This document shows positions 41,683 to 52,515 of a stretch of DNA of 64,000 nucleotides, piece by piece (the first letter of the stretch is position 1; the number at the start of each line of letters is the position of its first letter). The notes under the pieces are model-generated. The model did not search any database. It was not told where the DNA came from and saw only the letters and a program-made list of their open reading frames with translations. The stretch is from Poteriospumella lacustris. Lineage: Eukaryota > Sar > Chrysophyceae > Chromulinales > Dinobryaceae. The position numbers and the translations under genes were made by a program. The stretch is from NCBI GenBank assembly GCA_008000375.1, contig SMOI01000032.1, positions 120,968-184,967 of the forward strand, written 5' to 3'.

Positions 41683-44600
41683 TTAGTTGTCGTCGAAGTC
41701 CTCGTCGTCCTCCTGAGCAGCGGCCTTGGCACCGTTGGGCGCCGAGGACGCCGCGGGGGCGGCCGCGGCAGTCGTCGTCGACGTCGACGGGGCACTGGGC
41801 CCCGTACGCTGCACCGCGGTGATGCGGTCACCCAGCGACAAGGCGATGCCCTGGGTCTTCGACCGAATGCGGATGTAGCCCGACAACTTGCCGTCCTGAT
41901 CCTCTTTCTTCTCCACCGACACGTTCACCAGCGCATCTTCCCCAAAGACCGACTTCGCGTACAAATTGGCCGCCAAGAAATTCGAATCCGTTTGTTGCTA
42001 CAGAGACACACACAGAGACACACAGACAGAGACAGGGTCAGCGACGAGGCAAACCATTACCCAGCGAGCTATAAAGAACGTACCGAATGATCTTCCATGG
42101 GCGTCAAACACGTCATGTTCGTCGAGGCGACGATGTGGCGCAGATACTCCGTCAGATCGGTGATGTTCGTGTTGATCGCGACCTTGTTCTCCCATTCAAA
42201 CTCCGCCCACATGTCACGGAACTCTTCGTGGCGTACCTCCGCCGGTCGAATGTAATCCATGATATCCAACTGGATATCGGCCAAGTTGACGAAGGTCTTT
42301 TGCGCGGACGAGGCGTTGTCGAAGACGATGGTGCCGAAGATGTGCCCCGTCTCCGTCGAGGAGACTTTGATGTTCGTACGTAGACGACGCTCTTGGTTGG
42401 GGCCAATCGTAAACGACAACGGACGTTCCAAGATCTTCAAATCCCCAATCGTTGCCAATTCGACGGTGACGTTCGTCAGCGTCTGGGGCGTGCGGTTGAG
42501 AATAAGCATGTCGACGATGATGTCGTAGTCGTGCACCGTCAGCGAGGCCTCGGCGTAGATCGGGTCGGCGTAACCCGTCAATTGGTAGATGTGGCGTAAT
42601 TTGCCATCGTCTGCGTCCTTGTCTTCCTTGCCCACCGCACGAGAGATGTCGTCGGCGTCCATCAGGTCGACTTCGAGGCCACCCTGCACCGTCATCGCAC
42701 GCAGCTGACGGAATTGGATCAGGTCCTCTGGCGACGACGCCTTGCCACGCTTCGCCAACTCGTTCGCCTTGTGCTTCGCGGCCTTCTGCTTGGCCGCCAA
42801 GGCGGAGTATGCCTCGCGACACGACTGCACAAACAGCGGTTGCAGACGTTGGCGCAGGGTCGGGTCGAGCAGCAGACGCACCGCCAACGCCAACCGCTCG
42901 AGGCAGTCGGCGTAGACACCCGTGCGACCCTGGCGCTTCACCTCCGCCAACTTGCCCACACCCGCAGCCGTCAATAAGGCACCCATCACGGTGCGGTTGT
43001 GCTGTTCGATGGACGACGACGACGCCGCCGTCTTCAGCGCGATCTTCGTCAGCGTCATCGCCGTGACCGTGCCGAGCAAAATGTCGCCCGAACAGATCAA
43101 CCGACGCAGATGCGGCATCTTCGACGCCTCCTGGTCGCCACCGATGGTCTCGGTCGACGTCACCGAGGCGTACGTACCGTCGGAGAGGACGATGTTCTTG
43201 GTGACCGTGTGCGTGATGATGGCTGTCGTCTCTTCTTTCTCCTTCTTCTCCGACGACTGCGACGCGTCCAGCAGCGCCGTGAACGGCGGATCACCCGCGA
43301 GACCACGAATCACTTCGAAGGCGTCGTGCAACATCGGCACGTGCGTCGAGGGATCGGCGGCGTCGGCGTATTCACTGAGCATCCACAACGCGACACGCAA
43401 CGCGTCGGCGTGCGTCACCTCGTCCAAATTGTCGATGACTTTCCGCAGAATCGCGGAACGGAAATGCGGATATTGCTCCACGATCGACTTCGTGACCTGC
43501 ATGATGTTGTAGCCGGCCTCGCCCGCGACGAAATCCAACAACACGAGCACGACCGAGTCAGCGACCTCGGCGAATTTCATGGCGCAACGATGAATGGCGG
43601 CGATCAACAGGCTCTTGTACTCCTGTCCCTGCTCCATTTCATTCTCTTGCGCCTTGATGACCTCCCGTTTCAACAGGCCAATAACTTCTTCGATGTTGCG
43701 GGGTCCGACCAAGTCGATGGCGACGTCGAGGGCCTTCTTGCAGATGTGGATGTTGGGCGAGGACAACACGCGGAGGATGTCCATGAGCTGCTCCTGCACC
43801 ACTTTCGAATGGAACTTCTTCATCTCCGCCAAACGATCGAGAATGATCAATTTGACGTTGTTGTCGTTGGAGGTATTCAACAGGGTCGTGTACGCCTGGG
43901 CCGCGTAGCGGACCGCGGTAGGCGCCGTCGACAGCGAAACCAACGTCCAAGCGGCTTCGTAGGCCACCGCTTGAGACTCGCTCTTCAACATGTCACTCAA
44001 CGAGCGAATGAAACGGGCTTTTTGGTTGGGATCACGGCGACAGACCTACAGTAACAGCAACAGCAACAGCAACAACACCCCACAGCAATGGCAGGTGGTT
44101 AGTCCAGTGACCGCGAAACGGCAGCGAGATCAGGCGCGCGTTGTCCTTTACCTTTCTCGCCAACTCCAAGACCAGCAGAGCGAATCCATCACCAAACGTC
44201 TGCAATTTATCCGAATTGGCGGACAGGAAGTCAATGGCAATGGTCTCCGCCTCGTTGAACAAGAACAAAAAGGCGTTTCGGCGGGCAGCACTGTCCGTCT
44301 CGGCCAAAATGAACTTCTCCATGATCTCCGGGCCGTCGGGGAGCAGGTTCTCTCCGAACGTCTTGTGAATATAATAAACGGCCAACGCCGCGTTGCGACG
44401 AACATACGAATGACGATGCTCCAGGCACTGCTTGATCGAAGGGATGAGCGGTTCCAAGAGCTGGAACTCGCGAAGCTTGCACAAGAAGCGCAGCATGCAA
44501 CCACGGATATACTCGTTAGGACTGATCAAGTCATTACGAAGGGCATTGCAGACCAAAATCATTTCTGGCAACAACTTGCCATCGGCACTGCACTTGGGGA

Positions 44601-44983
44601 CGATCTCCCAGTACAACATCATCAGCTTCTTCAATTGATGGTCGTCTTGGGTGGCACAGAATCTGTACCAAATGACAATGGTCACCTACAATGCTCAATC
44701 AAAGAAGCAACGACTCATTGCGTACCTAATCACCGTCATCAACACTCGTGGCATGTTCTCGTTGGCCAGCAGCGAGAAAATGGCATTTTTCATACCCCTG
44801 TCGTCGACAACTTTAGCCGTCAAAACACATATAGGATTCTCCATGCACTATGACAGCAACTCACCGGATCTTCACCTTGATATCCGTGGATTCAAGGTCC
44901 TTGCAGATATCTTCCTGTTGGATCTGCGAGGTCTTTTCACTCGCAATGAGGAAAGTACAATTCTTATCAATCGCAGATGTCAT
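41683..44983 (-). CDS. COPB1: Coatomer subunit beta (beta-COP)
   Basis: Five exons join in frame: 44983-44865, 44797-44726, 44662-44152, 44045-42084 and 41997-41683, giving 992 aa, the family length. Landmarks in order are [88 protein letters not shown], then the C-terminal appendage with [39 protein letters not shown] and [21 protein letters not shown]. beta-COP is part of the COPI coat that returns cargo from Golgi to ER. The final 45 residues are Ala/Ser/Thr-rich and end in acidic DDEDFDD. Intron 3 contains a (CAGCAA)n repeat (44055-44077). Confidence 0.95.
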
Positions 44984-45488
44984 CTTCAACAGCTCTGTGG
45001 AATGCTTCCGGACAAAGATAAGTGATGATCGAAGTCCTCCCTGGCAATCAGAGGTTGAAAGAATTGTGACAAATTCACAGCACCCGTGAGTCACTAACGA
45101 TGATTTCCTGTTTCGACTTGCGGCGCTCTGCCGCTGCTGCTGGCGGATTTTCGACACACTCGACACACGGCGCAACAGCCGCCTCTCACCGACGGACGTA
45201 ACGTCGATTGCTTAGAGAAGCCTCACTTGCAGACGCGGGAGGAGGTTTGCAACAAACTCCGGGAATCCGTGCAAACAATCAGTCGGGATTGCGTTGTTTT
45301 CGTTACTTTCGACTTGGGATCCTTCTCATTCAACGACTGTGAAATATGTTAGATGTCTGAGATATACCAAAAGCGATCACGAATCAAGTGTCTTGTTTGG
45401 CTATAGAAGTGAAGGCTGTGTCGCAATCTCGACGACTTTTTATTATTTTTATTTTGAGTGAATATCCCAAGTTCCCCTTTGATTTGTC
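44984..45488. promoter_or_regulatory. Divergent spacer between beta-COP and TRAPPC2L
   Basis: 505 bases between two start codons of traffic genes, probably both promoters. AT-rich near 45430-45470. No specific element recognised. Confidence 0.35.
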
Positions 45489-46001
45489 ATGTCAATTTTG
45501 AGCGTTGCTTTGATCGGGAAACAAAACGAACCACTCTATTTCTATTGCAAGGATGTCGAAACGTCGGAAAATCTGCACCTTCAAATGATCGCCCACAGCG
45601 CATTAGATGTAATTGAGGAAAAGAAGAAAAGGTTTGTTCTCTCCACTGTGGACATCTGGCTCAACGTCTAGTCAACCTTTTCCACAATGACCTTCAGGGC
45701 TATGCAAGCGGGCGCTAACATGGATATGTATTTCGGTCTACTCTTTCCTATTGAAGATTACCGCGTGTATGGCATGTATAGTAACAACTTCAACAAGCTG
45801 GTAGTGATCTGCGACAGCTCTGGGCCTGAGCTGCCGAACATGAGGGAGATACTACTGTCGTTTTCATCCGCCTTTGTGGCCGCATTACAAAACCCCTTTC
45901 AAGAAATTGGCAAGCCTCTGAAGTCCAAGCGTCTTGATGCCGCCGTAGCTTCCTTAACCAATCGACAAAACCAGTTTGCGAAGAGAGGTGTAGCACCTTA
46001 A
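45489..46001 (+). CDS. TRAPPC2L: TRAPP complex subunit 2-like protein
   Basis: Exons 45489-45631 and 45698-46001 give 148 aa, the family length. The longin fold pattern is clear: SVALIGKQNEPLYFYC, QMIAHSALDVIEEK, then across the 66-nt intron MDMYFGLLFPIEDYRVYGMY, KLVVICDSS and a C-terminal helix FVAALQNPF. GLLFPIEDYRVYG is the most telling stretch, matching TRAPPC2L (GLLYPTEDYKVYG) rather than TRAPPC2. TRAPP complexes act as Rab GTPase exchange factors in ER-Golgi traffic and autophagy. Its stop is 106 bases from the stop of the convergent proteasome gene. Confidence 0.9.
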
Positions 46002-46107
46002 ACAACCTTCGTTTTGGTTTTCGCTGTGAGGAAGTCTCACTTTGTACATAAGAAAAACCACTGATGATGAGTATATGTTCATCTCGACAATTATGTGCAG
46101 CATTCAT

Positions 46108-46759
46108 TTACAGGGGGATGGTTCGGGTGCCTTGATGATCAACTACCTTCACAACAAACTTTGGTTGTGAGATCAAGAAGCGGGTGTGTAATTCGTGAAT
46201 GCACTTTCGGATGATCTCCAGTCCTTCCTCTTGAGATAACTCAGGTTTCCATTCACGATCCAAAATAGACAGAACGAAATTTGACGCATATCCTTGTGCG
46301 CCGAAGGACACCTTCGCCATCGACGCCATGTAATCCAGTGTGTGCAATGACACGTTATTGTCATCATCTACTGCGCCCAAAAGAATGTTCGTTTGATATG
46401 GGCCTTTTCGCAGCGCTGTGGCCAACTGAATAAACAAGAACAGAAAGGTTAGGACGAGGCAGAAATGACAATGTCCGAAACATCGTATATGAACCTACCT
46501 CTCCTCTGATATAATTAGCTGTTGCCGTGGGGCTCATTTTGACGTCGTTGTTCAACTCGTAGAGTTTCATGTTCTTCGAAATATACTCGCCAAAATTCAG
46601 ATTGTCTGCTGCAACTCCAGATGTCGCCATGAGTTTCTTATCATCCAATTGTCGGATTTTGTCTTCATCGTGCTTGAACACTAAAATAGATCTTGCCGCG
46701 GCGGCATCAGCTGCCAACAGCACATATCCATTGCCAACCAATCCGAATATGGAGTCCAT
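46108..46759 (-). CDS. PSMB2: Proteasome 20S core subunit beta-4 (PSMB2 type)
   Basis: Exons 46759-46499 and 46425-46108 give 192 aa. The start MDSIFGLVGNGYVLLAAD lacks a propeptide and catalytic Thr, as expected for the inactive beta-4 subunit. NYIRGE ... LATALRKGPYQTNILLGAVD and GLEIIRKCIHELHTRF are typical of PSMB2. It is structural in the outer beta ring. A second proteasome gene, beta-6, lies about 5 kb downstream. Confidence 0.9.
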
Positions 46760-47177
46760 CCTTTCAAATTGTTACCCAACGAATCGAATAGGAATGAGAA
46801 GATAGCAAATGCGAAGGCTAAAGCCTTAGACCCTAATCAAATAGCACCCAAAGCAGCAGGTTGGAAACTCTCAGATAGACGAGCCGCAATAAGACCCACC
46901 AATGCACCCTATATTCACATCTGGGTAGAAGACATGTAGGTTCCGTTGGGTATCTGTGTAGAGAGCGTTTCATTTCTGTTGCACTCGCATCATCGTCGTC
47001 GTCATCATCCTTCCCACAGCGGACTCTGAATCTTTGCATGCATCGTCGATTGCAACGGAACGTATTGAACCGATCCAGAAATCTTCAAAAGTCCAACGAA
47101 ACCACAGTCGAACGAAATATAATCTCTACTGATCTTTTGACCCTCATATTGTACTTCTCTTGTTGCGATCTGATCTG
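46760..47177. promoter_or_regulatory. Divergent spacer between PSMB2 and glycerol-3-phosphate dehydrogenase
   Basis: 418 bases between two start codons. A (CATCGT)-like stretch lies at about 46989-47005. I looked for a tRNA in 46800-46900 and found no cloverleaf. Confidence 0.35.
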
Positions 47178-48587
47178 ATGTCGGAAGAAATTCAAGGACC
47201 ACAGAGTGTTGCCGTCATTGGTGCAGGAGCCTTCGGAACGGCAATGGCTCAAGTTGTTGCCAATTGTGGACACTATGCGAGAATCTTTGCACGAAAGGAA
47301 GAAGTAGTCAAGAGTATCAACGAGAATCACATCAACCCTCATTACCTGTCTGAATTCACGTTGTCGGAGAACATTACGGCCACATCGAGCCTGGCGGAAG
47401 CCGTAGAAGGTGTATCTTTCGTTATTCTTGCGATTCCCACACAGTTGGTAATGATAAGACCGTTGAGCTTTGCTCCATGATTCGGTTTTTGACACACTCT
47501 GACCTGCTCGTCTTGTTGTAGATTCCGCATTGGTTGGAGGAACACAAGGACTTTATCGCTCCCGATCTTCTTCTTTGCAACACAGCGAAGGGTTTGTATT
47601 TGGAGGAGAATTGTTTGCTCTCTGAAGCTATTAATCGGTCCTTGAACCGCGACCAGCCATATGCTGTCTTGTCGGGTCCTTCCTTCGCGAAGGAGATTCT
47701 GATGAACTATCCCACCGCCGGTACGTCGTTGATGATGTTGCGCCTCCTGCTGTGTTCGATTCTGACGGTCTGTCGTCTTGTGTAGTTGTTGTTGCGAGCA
47801 AGTACCTCTATCACGCCGTCAAGATCCAACGAATCATGACCAATCTGTACTTCCGTGTGTACGCCACACAAGATGTGATCGGTGTGCAATTGGGCGGCGC
47901 CTTGAAAAATCCTTTGGCCATTGGCGCGGGCATCATTGAAGGGACAGGGATGGGCATCAACACCATGGCAGCCTACTTGACTCGATCATCGCTCGAGCTA
48001 CAAGCACTGTGCAAAGCGATGGGAGGAGAACCCCAAACCATCAGTGGTCTGTCCGGCGTCGGAGGTGCGTCGCTCGTCTTTTGTTCATCCTGAGTCTCGT
48101 TACTGCTGACCCCAATCATGATTACTGCCGCTTACCCATGGATTGTCATTCAGACTTGATGCTAACCGCGTTCGGCGATTTATCGAGAAATCGCACGTTG
48201 GGTATTCGTCTCAGCAAGTATGTGTGCGCCGCCTTGTTCTACCTCACCTCCTTGCCTAACCGTTGACGATACTGTTTGCCGTTGTGCGCTATCAGGGGCG
48301 AGAAGATCGAAGACATCACGAAGCAAATGACGGTAGAGGGTGTACCAACTGCGAAAGTCGCGGTGGAGTTCGCCCGCAGATGCGGCTTGGACCTGCCCAT
48401 CTTCAATGCGGTCAGTCTCATCATCAGCGGCGAACTGAGAATCGAGGTATGTATAGCTGTAACCATGTGTGTTGTCGTGTGGTGCGTTGTCTTACCTGAG
48501 GTGATGGTGATGCCATAGGATGCGCACTTACATTTGATGGGTCGTCCCCTCGGAACCGAATTCAAGAATTGGGGCCACAACTTCTGA
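47178..48587 (+). CDS. GPD: NAD-dependent glycerol-3-phosphate dehydrogenase
   Basis: Six exons give 343 aa: 47178-47447, 47522-47720, 47786-48064, 48154-48217, 48296-48446 and 48519-48587. The NAD-binding start VAVIGAGAFGTAMAQVVAN, then SFVILAIPTQL, LLCNTAKGLYLEE, LSGPSFAKE and the catalytic region GVQLGGALKNPLAIGAGI are all present. GLSGVG-DLMLTAFGDLSRN, across intron 3, holds the substrate-binding Asp and Arg positions of GpsA-type enzymes. The protein is closer to the bacterial GpsA form than to animal cytosolic GPDH. It reduces dihydroxyacetone phosphate to glycerol-3-phosphate for lipids, glycerol or redox balance. No targeting peptide is evident. Confidence 0.93.
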
Positions 48588-49304
48588 ACAGGCGGCATCT
48601 GCCCCGTCCAAACATTTCTCATTCACGTATACATCAGATGCACATCGAGATTAAAGTCATTTCCGTTGATGTTGTTTCCCGTAAACTTTACATAACTATG
48701 TACACATTGTCAAGATGATCTTTGTGTTAACCGCCATCCCAACAAACTTTCTTTCGGTGCGTTCCACGGGGCGTAGATCAACAAGATAGTCCACGATATC
48801 GTAAAACATACCCCAGAACGGTCGAGGCATAGACATACAACACGAATGAACTATTGCACTAAATATGTTTATTGTGCCACCAGTCCTAAATTCCTTCGTG
48901 GGTCGCAGGCAACACACACACACGTCTCTACGAGGACATTTCCAAGAACAAAAGACGCAGCAAAAGCAGTGGGACGTTGGATGACACGTCAGTGATGTTG
49001 ATAACTGTAGTACACAACCATCAACTGAGTTGTATCATCCGAATCCTTGCATTGCTGCCTATTTGCATCTCGGAAAGATCTGTAGAGGAAACACTCAAAG
49101 CAAGCAAACACACGCCCCATATGCATTGGCTGCATAATAAACATATTTAGCGCAATGGTTTTCATTACAGCTAAACATATGTATACAGTAAACAAGCCAC
49201 AAACACAAATAATAGATTGGAAGGAATGGGAAGAGCTGCTCACACGGCGACAGCCAGCCAACGACGTCTACCGAAACTCTACCATCAACCACATTATCCG
49301 CAAT
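48588..49304. other. Convergent spacer
   Basis: 717 bases between two stops, with low-complexity CACACACA near 48911-48922 and AT-rich parts. No coding or RNA signal recognised. Confidence 0.4.
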
Positions 49305-50977
49305 TTAACCCAAAACCAACGAGGACTTGCCACCAGGTGCTCTTCTGCCGTAGCCAGTGGTAGGACGATCAGCCTTCGCAGGGGAAGCAGCAGCGGCGTT
49401 CTTCACTGCAGCCTTGGAACCACCAGCCAACTCAATGTCGGTGATGTCGGTAATGCCTTGCTCGCGCAAGTTGGCGATCATGGCGTCCTTGTCGTCAGCC
49501 TTGACACCCAAGTCGTTCTTGATTTCCTCCACCGTTTGGCGACCATCAGTGTGGGTAACCAACACGCGGCGGCACGAGGAGTTGGCGCACCAACCTTCAC
49601 CACCAGAAATGTGCCAAGCGTTGCGGATCATCAACTCGAAGTAGTCATCGTCATCGATAGACGCAGAGACGTTGGAATAGTACTTGCAGAACTCGGAAGG
49701 AGTGACCTTGCCGTCCTTCTCCTCAGTGTCGAAGGTGTCCAAGAACTCGCTGAGGACAGACTCCACAGTGCGCTTGCCGGCAATCACGTCAGGATGCTTG
49801 GAGGCATCGTACTTGGCAGAGATATCGTTCAACTCCACAACACCGCTCTTGTCCGAATCCAAAATCTGGAACGCTTGCAAGACCAAGTTTCTGCGGCGCT
49901 CGTTCAAGTGACCACGAATGGCAATGATGAACTCGTCGAAGGAAATGCTTCCGGAGTGATCAGAGTCGAAGTGCTCGAAAACAAGCTTGACTTGAGCGTT
50001 GGTCCAGCCAAGCGCGTGCTCAGCAATGACCTTCTGGAACTCGGCGAATTCGATGGAGCCGCTGTTGTCATCATCGGCGATGCGGAACTTGCGACCAAGT
50101 CCAGTGATACCACGGGCACCGCGGTTCTACGAGAAGAAGAAAAGGTCAGAACAGGTACAGAAGGCGTTCATTATGGCGAAGCTTACCTTCAAGCTCTCTC
50201 TCAACACTTCCATCAAGTCATTGACATTGTTCAAGTCAGGAGTCAACTCAGGAGCCTTGTGGATGACCGGTTCAGGGGCAAGAGCCAACTCAACGTTAGG
50301 ACCCTTCTTGATCTCCAAGATGGCGACGACAGACTTGGCCCAGCCCTCAGCATGAGTGGGCAGCAAGGCCTTAGCCTCCAACAAGCTCGAGGCGTTGGCA
50401 AGGGCAGAGACGATGGGGGTGCGGCCAGTAATGCCCAACTGCAACAAAGTGGAGTTCATAGCAGAGGTAATGGTGCCACTGGGGTCGTTGGGAACGAAGG
50501 CAGCAGCGATAACAACGTCGACAGAGCGGCCAGCGTTCTGGGCAGCGAAGGGCAAGGCCTGGATGTCGCCGACCTTGGAGACAACAGCACCCTTGACACC
50601 TTCCAAGACAAGAGCTCTGTTGATCTTCTCAACAAGCACATCAGCCTCGAGGGTACCACCGACGACGATGGCGACCTTGCCTTCGACGTTCTTGGGGGCC
50701 GCAGGAGGAGCAGGAGGGGCAACGACAGTCTCGGCAGCAGGAGGAGCAGGGACTCCCTTGGCAGGGCTAGCAGGAGTCTTAGCACGAGAAGGAGTGGGCT
50801 CATCATAGCTTCCTGTTGTCCAGAGACAGAAGTGACATCAGATCTCGAGATACATCTACACCAGAACTGTTCAAACGGCTACTTACCGAAAATATTGGAA
50901 GCCGTTCCTCCAGGAGGTCGGATCACCCGGCTGGTAGGGCGGGTGATGTTCAAGTCAGTGCTCATCTTGGTGGACAT
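49305..50977 (-). CDS. Jupiter/HN1-motif, lumazine-synthase-like and EF-hand fusion protein
   Basis: Exons 50977-50887, 50812-50187 and 50126-49305 give 512 aa. Residues 13-35 read TRPTSRVIRPPGGTASNIFG, close to the conserved motif of Jupiter/HN1 microtubule-associated proteins. A Pro/Ala linker follows. Residues about 73-200 resemble 6,7-dimethyl-8-ribityllumazine synthase: VAIVVGGTLEADVLVEKINR, VDVVIAAAFV, TPIVSALANA and EGWAKSVVAILEI follow its strand-helix order. The catalytic GxTxHF equivalent reads SGTITSAMN, without His, so enzyme activity is unlikely. Residues about 250-400 carry four EF-hands like calcyphosin; loops DDDNSGSIEFAE (257), DSDHSGSISFDE (293) and DSDKSGVVELND (329) are canonical and the fourth (about 372) is irregular. 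I infer a Ca2+-responsive cytoskeletal or axonemal protein. The combination is new to me. Confidence 0.85.
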
Positions 50978-51388
50978 TTTCGAGAGGATGGGTATAGGCT
51001 ACGAGTAGCAATAAAGAGTTGTGTATTGATAGAATCTATCAACACACAGCTTCCGGCTCTCAGAGCAAAATTCAAAGTGGACTTTTTTGTGAGGTCCGCT
51101 GTGCGCAGAAAAAAGACCAACAGCTGTTTTTCGCTCCCCGTTTTTTTCTCCCAGTCTGCGAATATACGTATTTCCTCAGTTTGGGCCGAAATAAGGAATT
51201 ACGCAACGTTCTCAGCTCCGATCGACCGAACTCTTTTTGTTTTCTCCGGATAGCTGTGGGGAATCGATGTCGGATGCGAAAAGAGAAGCAGAGCAAGATA
51301 ACGAAGACACGAACCTGCATTGCTTGAACAGAGTCAAATCCATCTCCTTTTTTTAATTGTGCGCATTCAGTTTTGCTTGAAAGAGAAA
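50978..51388. promoter_or_regulatory. Divergent spacer between the EF-hand fusion and proteasome beta-6
   Basis: 411 bases between two start codons. T-rich segments occur near 51080 and 51135. No element recognised. Confidence 0.35.
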
Positions 51389-52358
51389 ATGGATTTTGTC
51401 AATAGGTACGAATATATTTCAGATGACCTTCGCGTCTCAATCTGTCAATATGATTTGGATTTCTTTTGTGAATTTTAGTGACCCAACAAAAGCAGGTCCT
51501 GGATTGCAAATGTGGACGCATGGTGCTCCCACTTCTGTTCCTGTTCAAAGCATTGAGGTCGATACAGTTAAGTCAGTTCCTTGGGAACGACGATTTCAAC
51601 CATATGACTTCAACGGCGGGTATGCGACTCTCATTTGATCCTCTTTCGTTAAATCCATTTGACTCATTGTCATCTAATTTTTCAGAACCGTTGTTGCCAT
51701 CGCCGGTGAAGACTTCGCCGTTGTCGCCGGTGATACCAGAATCAGCACTGGATATGAGATTTTGTCACGAAACAGCAGCAAATTGTTTCCCCTGACGGAC
51801 AAGGCTGTCCTGACAGCAGCTGGATGCTTGTCTGATATTATTACCCTGAAGAAAATGCTCGATGTTCGGCTGACACAGTACGTTGAGAGCCAGTTGCCCT
51901 TCGGACGTTCTGTTACTTACTCGTTTCGTTCATTTCACAGATACGCTCATGCCGAAAACATCAAGATGAGCGCCCCTGCCATCGCACAGTTGCTGAGTAC
52001 AACATTGTACTATCGCCGCTTCTTCCCTTACTACGCCTTCTGTATGATTGCTGGCCTCGACAACGAAGGAAAAGGCTGCGTGTACGGCTACGATGCGGTT
52101 GGTTCTTTCAAACGCGACGATTATGGTTGCATGGGCTCTGGACAAAACTTCTTGTGGCCTTTGTTGGACAACTTAGTCGGACATAAGAATCGTTTGGATG
52201 AGAAGAAAGCTTTGTCAGAGGAGGAGGTCATCTCGATCGTTAAGGAGCTGTTCATTGTCGCCACGGAGCGTGACATCTACACTGGTGACAGTGTTGAAAT
52301 CAAGTTGATCAAGAAGGATGGTGTTACCACAGAAATCTTCCAGCTGAAGAAGGATTAG
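51389..52358 (+). CDS. PSMB1: Proteasome 20S core subunit beta-6 (PSMB1 type)
   Basis: Four exons, 51389-51405, 51479-51619, 51686-51877 and 51941-52358, give 255 aa. The first exon codes for only five residues plus two bases (MDFVN); its GTACGA donor and TTTTAG acceptor restore the frame into SDPTKAG. The first intron reads without a stop in another frame, so a later start is possible but would drop little. Family marks: FQPYDFNGGTVVAIAGEDFA, GDTRISTGYEI, LLSTTLYYRRFFPYY and FIVATERDIYTGD. No catalytic Thr is expected in beta-6. It is structural in the 20S core. Confidence 0.9.
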
Positions 52359-52515
52359 ATCTAGCGGGAGGGCCAAATGTTGTATACCTGTGCACATACT
52401 TACCAACATAAAATTATCTGCTAACTACTAAACCCATTTTCAATCCTGTGTGTTGGCGTCAGTTCGAATGAACAATACATCTTTTTGTGTGTGCGTGTGT
52501 GTCTCTTTTACAGTA

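Noticed and set aside
42999-44054. 351-codon plus frame opposite beta-COP
   Set aside because: Arg/Asp/Val-rich antisense shadow of a conserved gene.
46800-46900. Possible tRNA
   Set aside because: No T-loop GTTCRA with matching acceptor stem could be folded by eye.
49155-51008. 617-codon plus frame opposite the EF-hand fusion gene
   Set aside because: Antisense shadow; the minus-strand exons have correct splice ends and clear domains.
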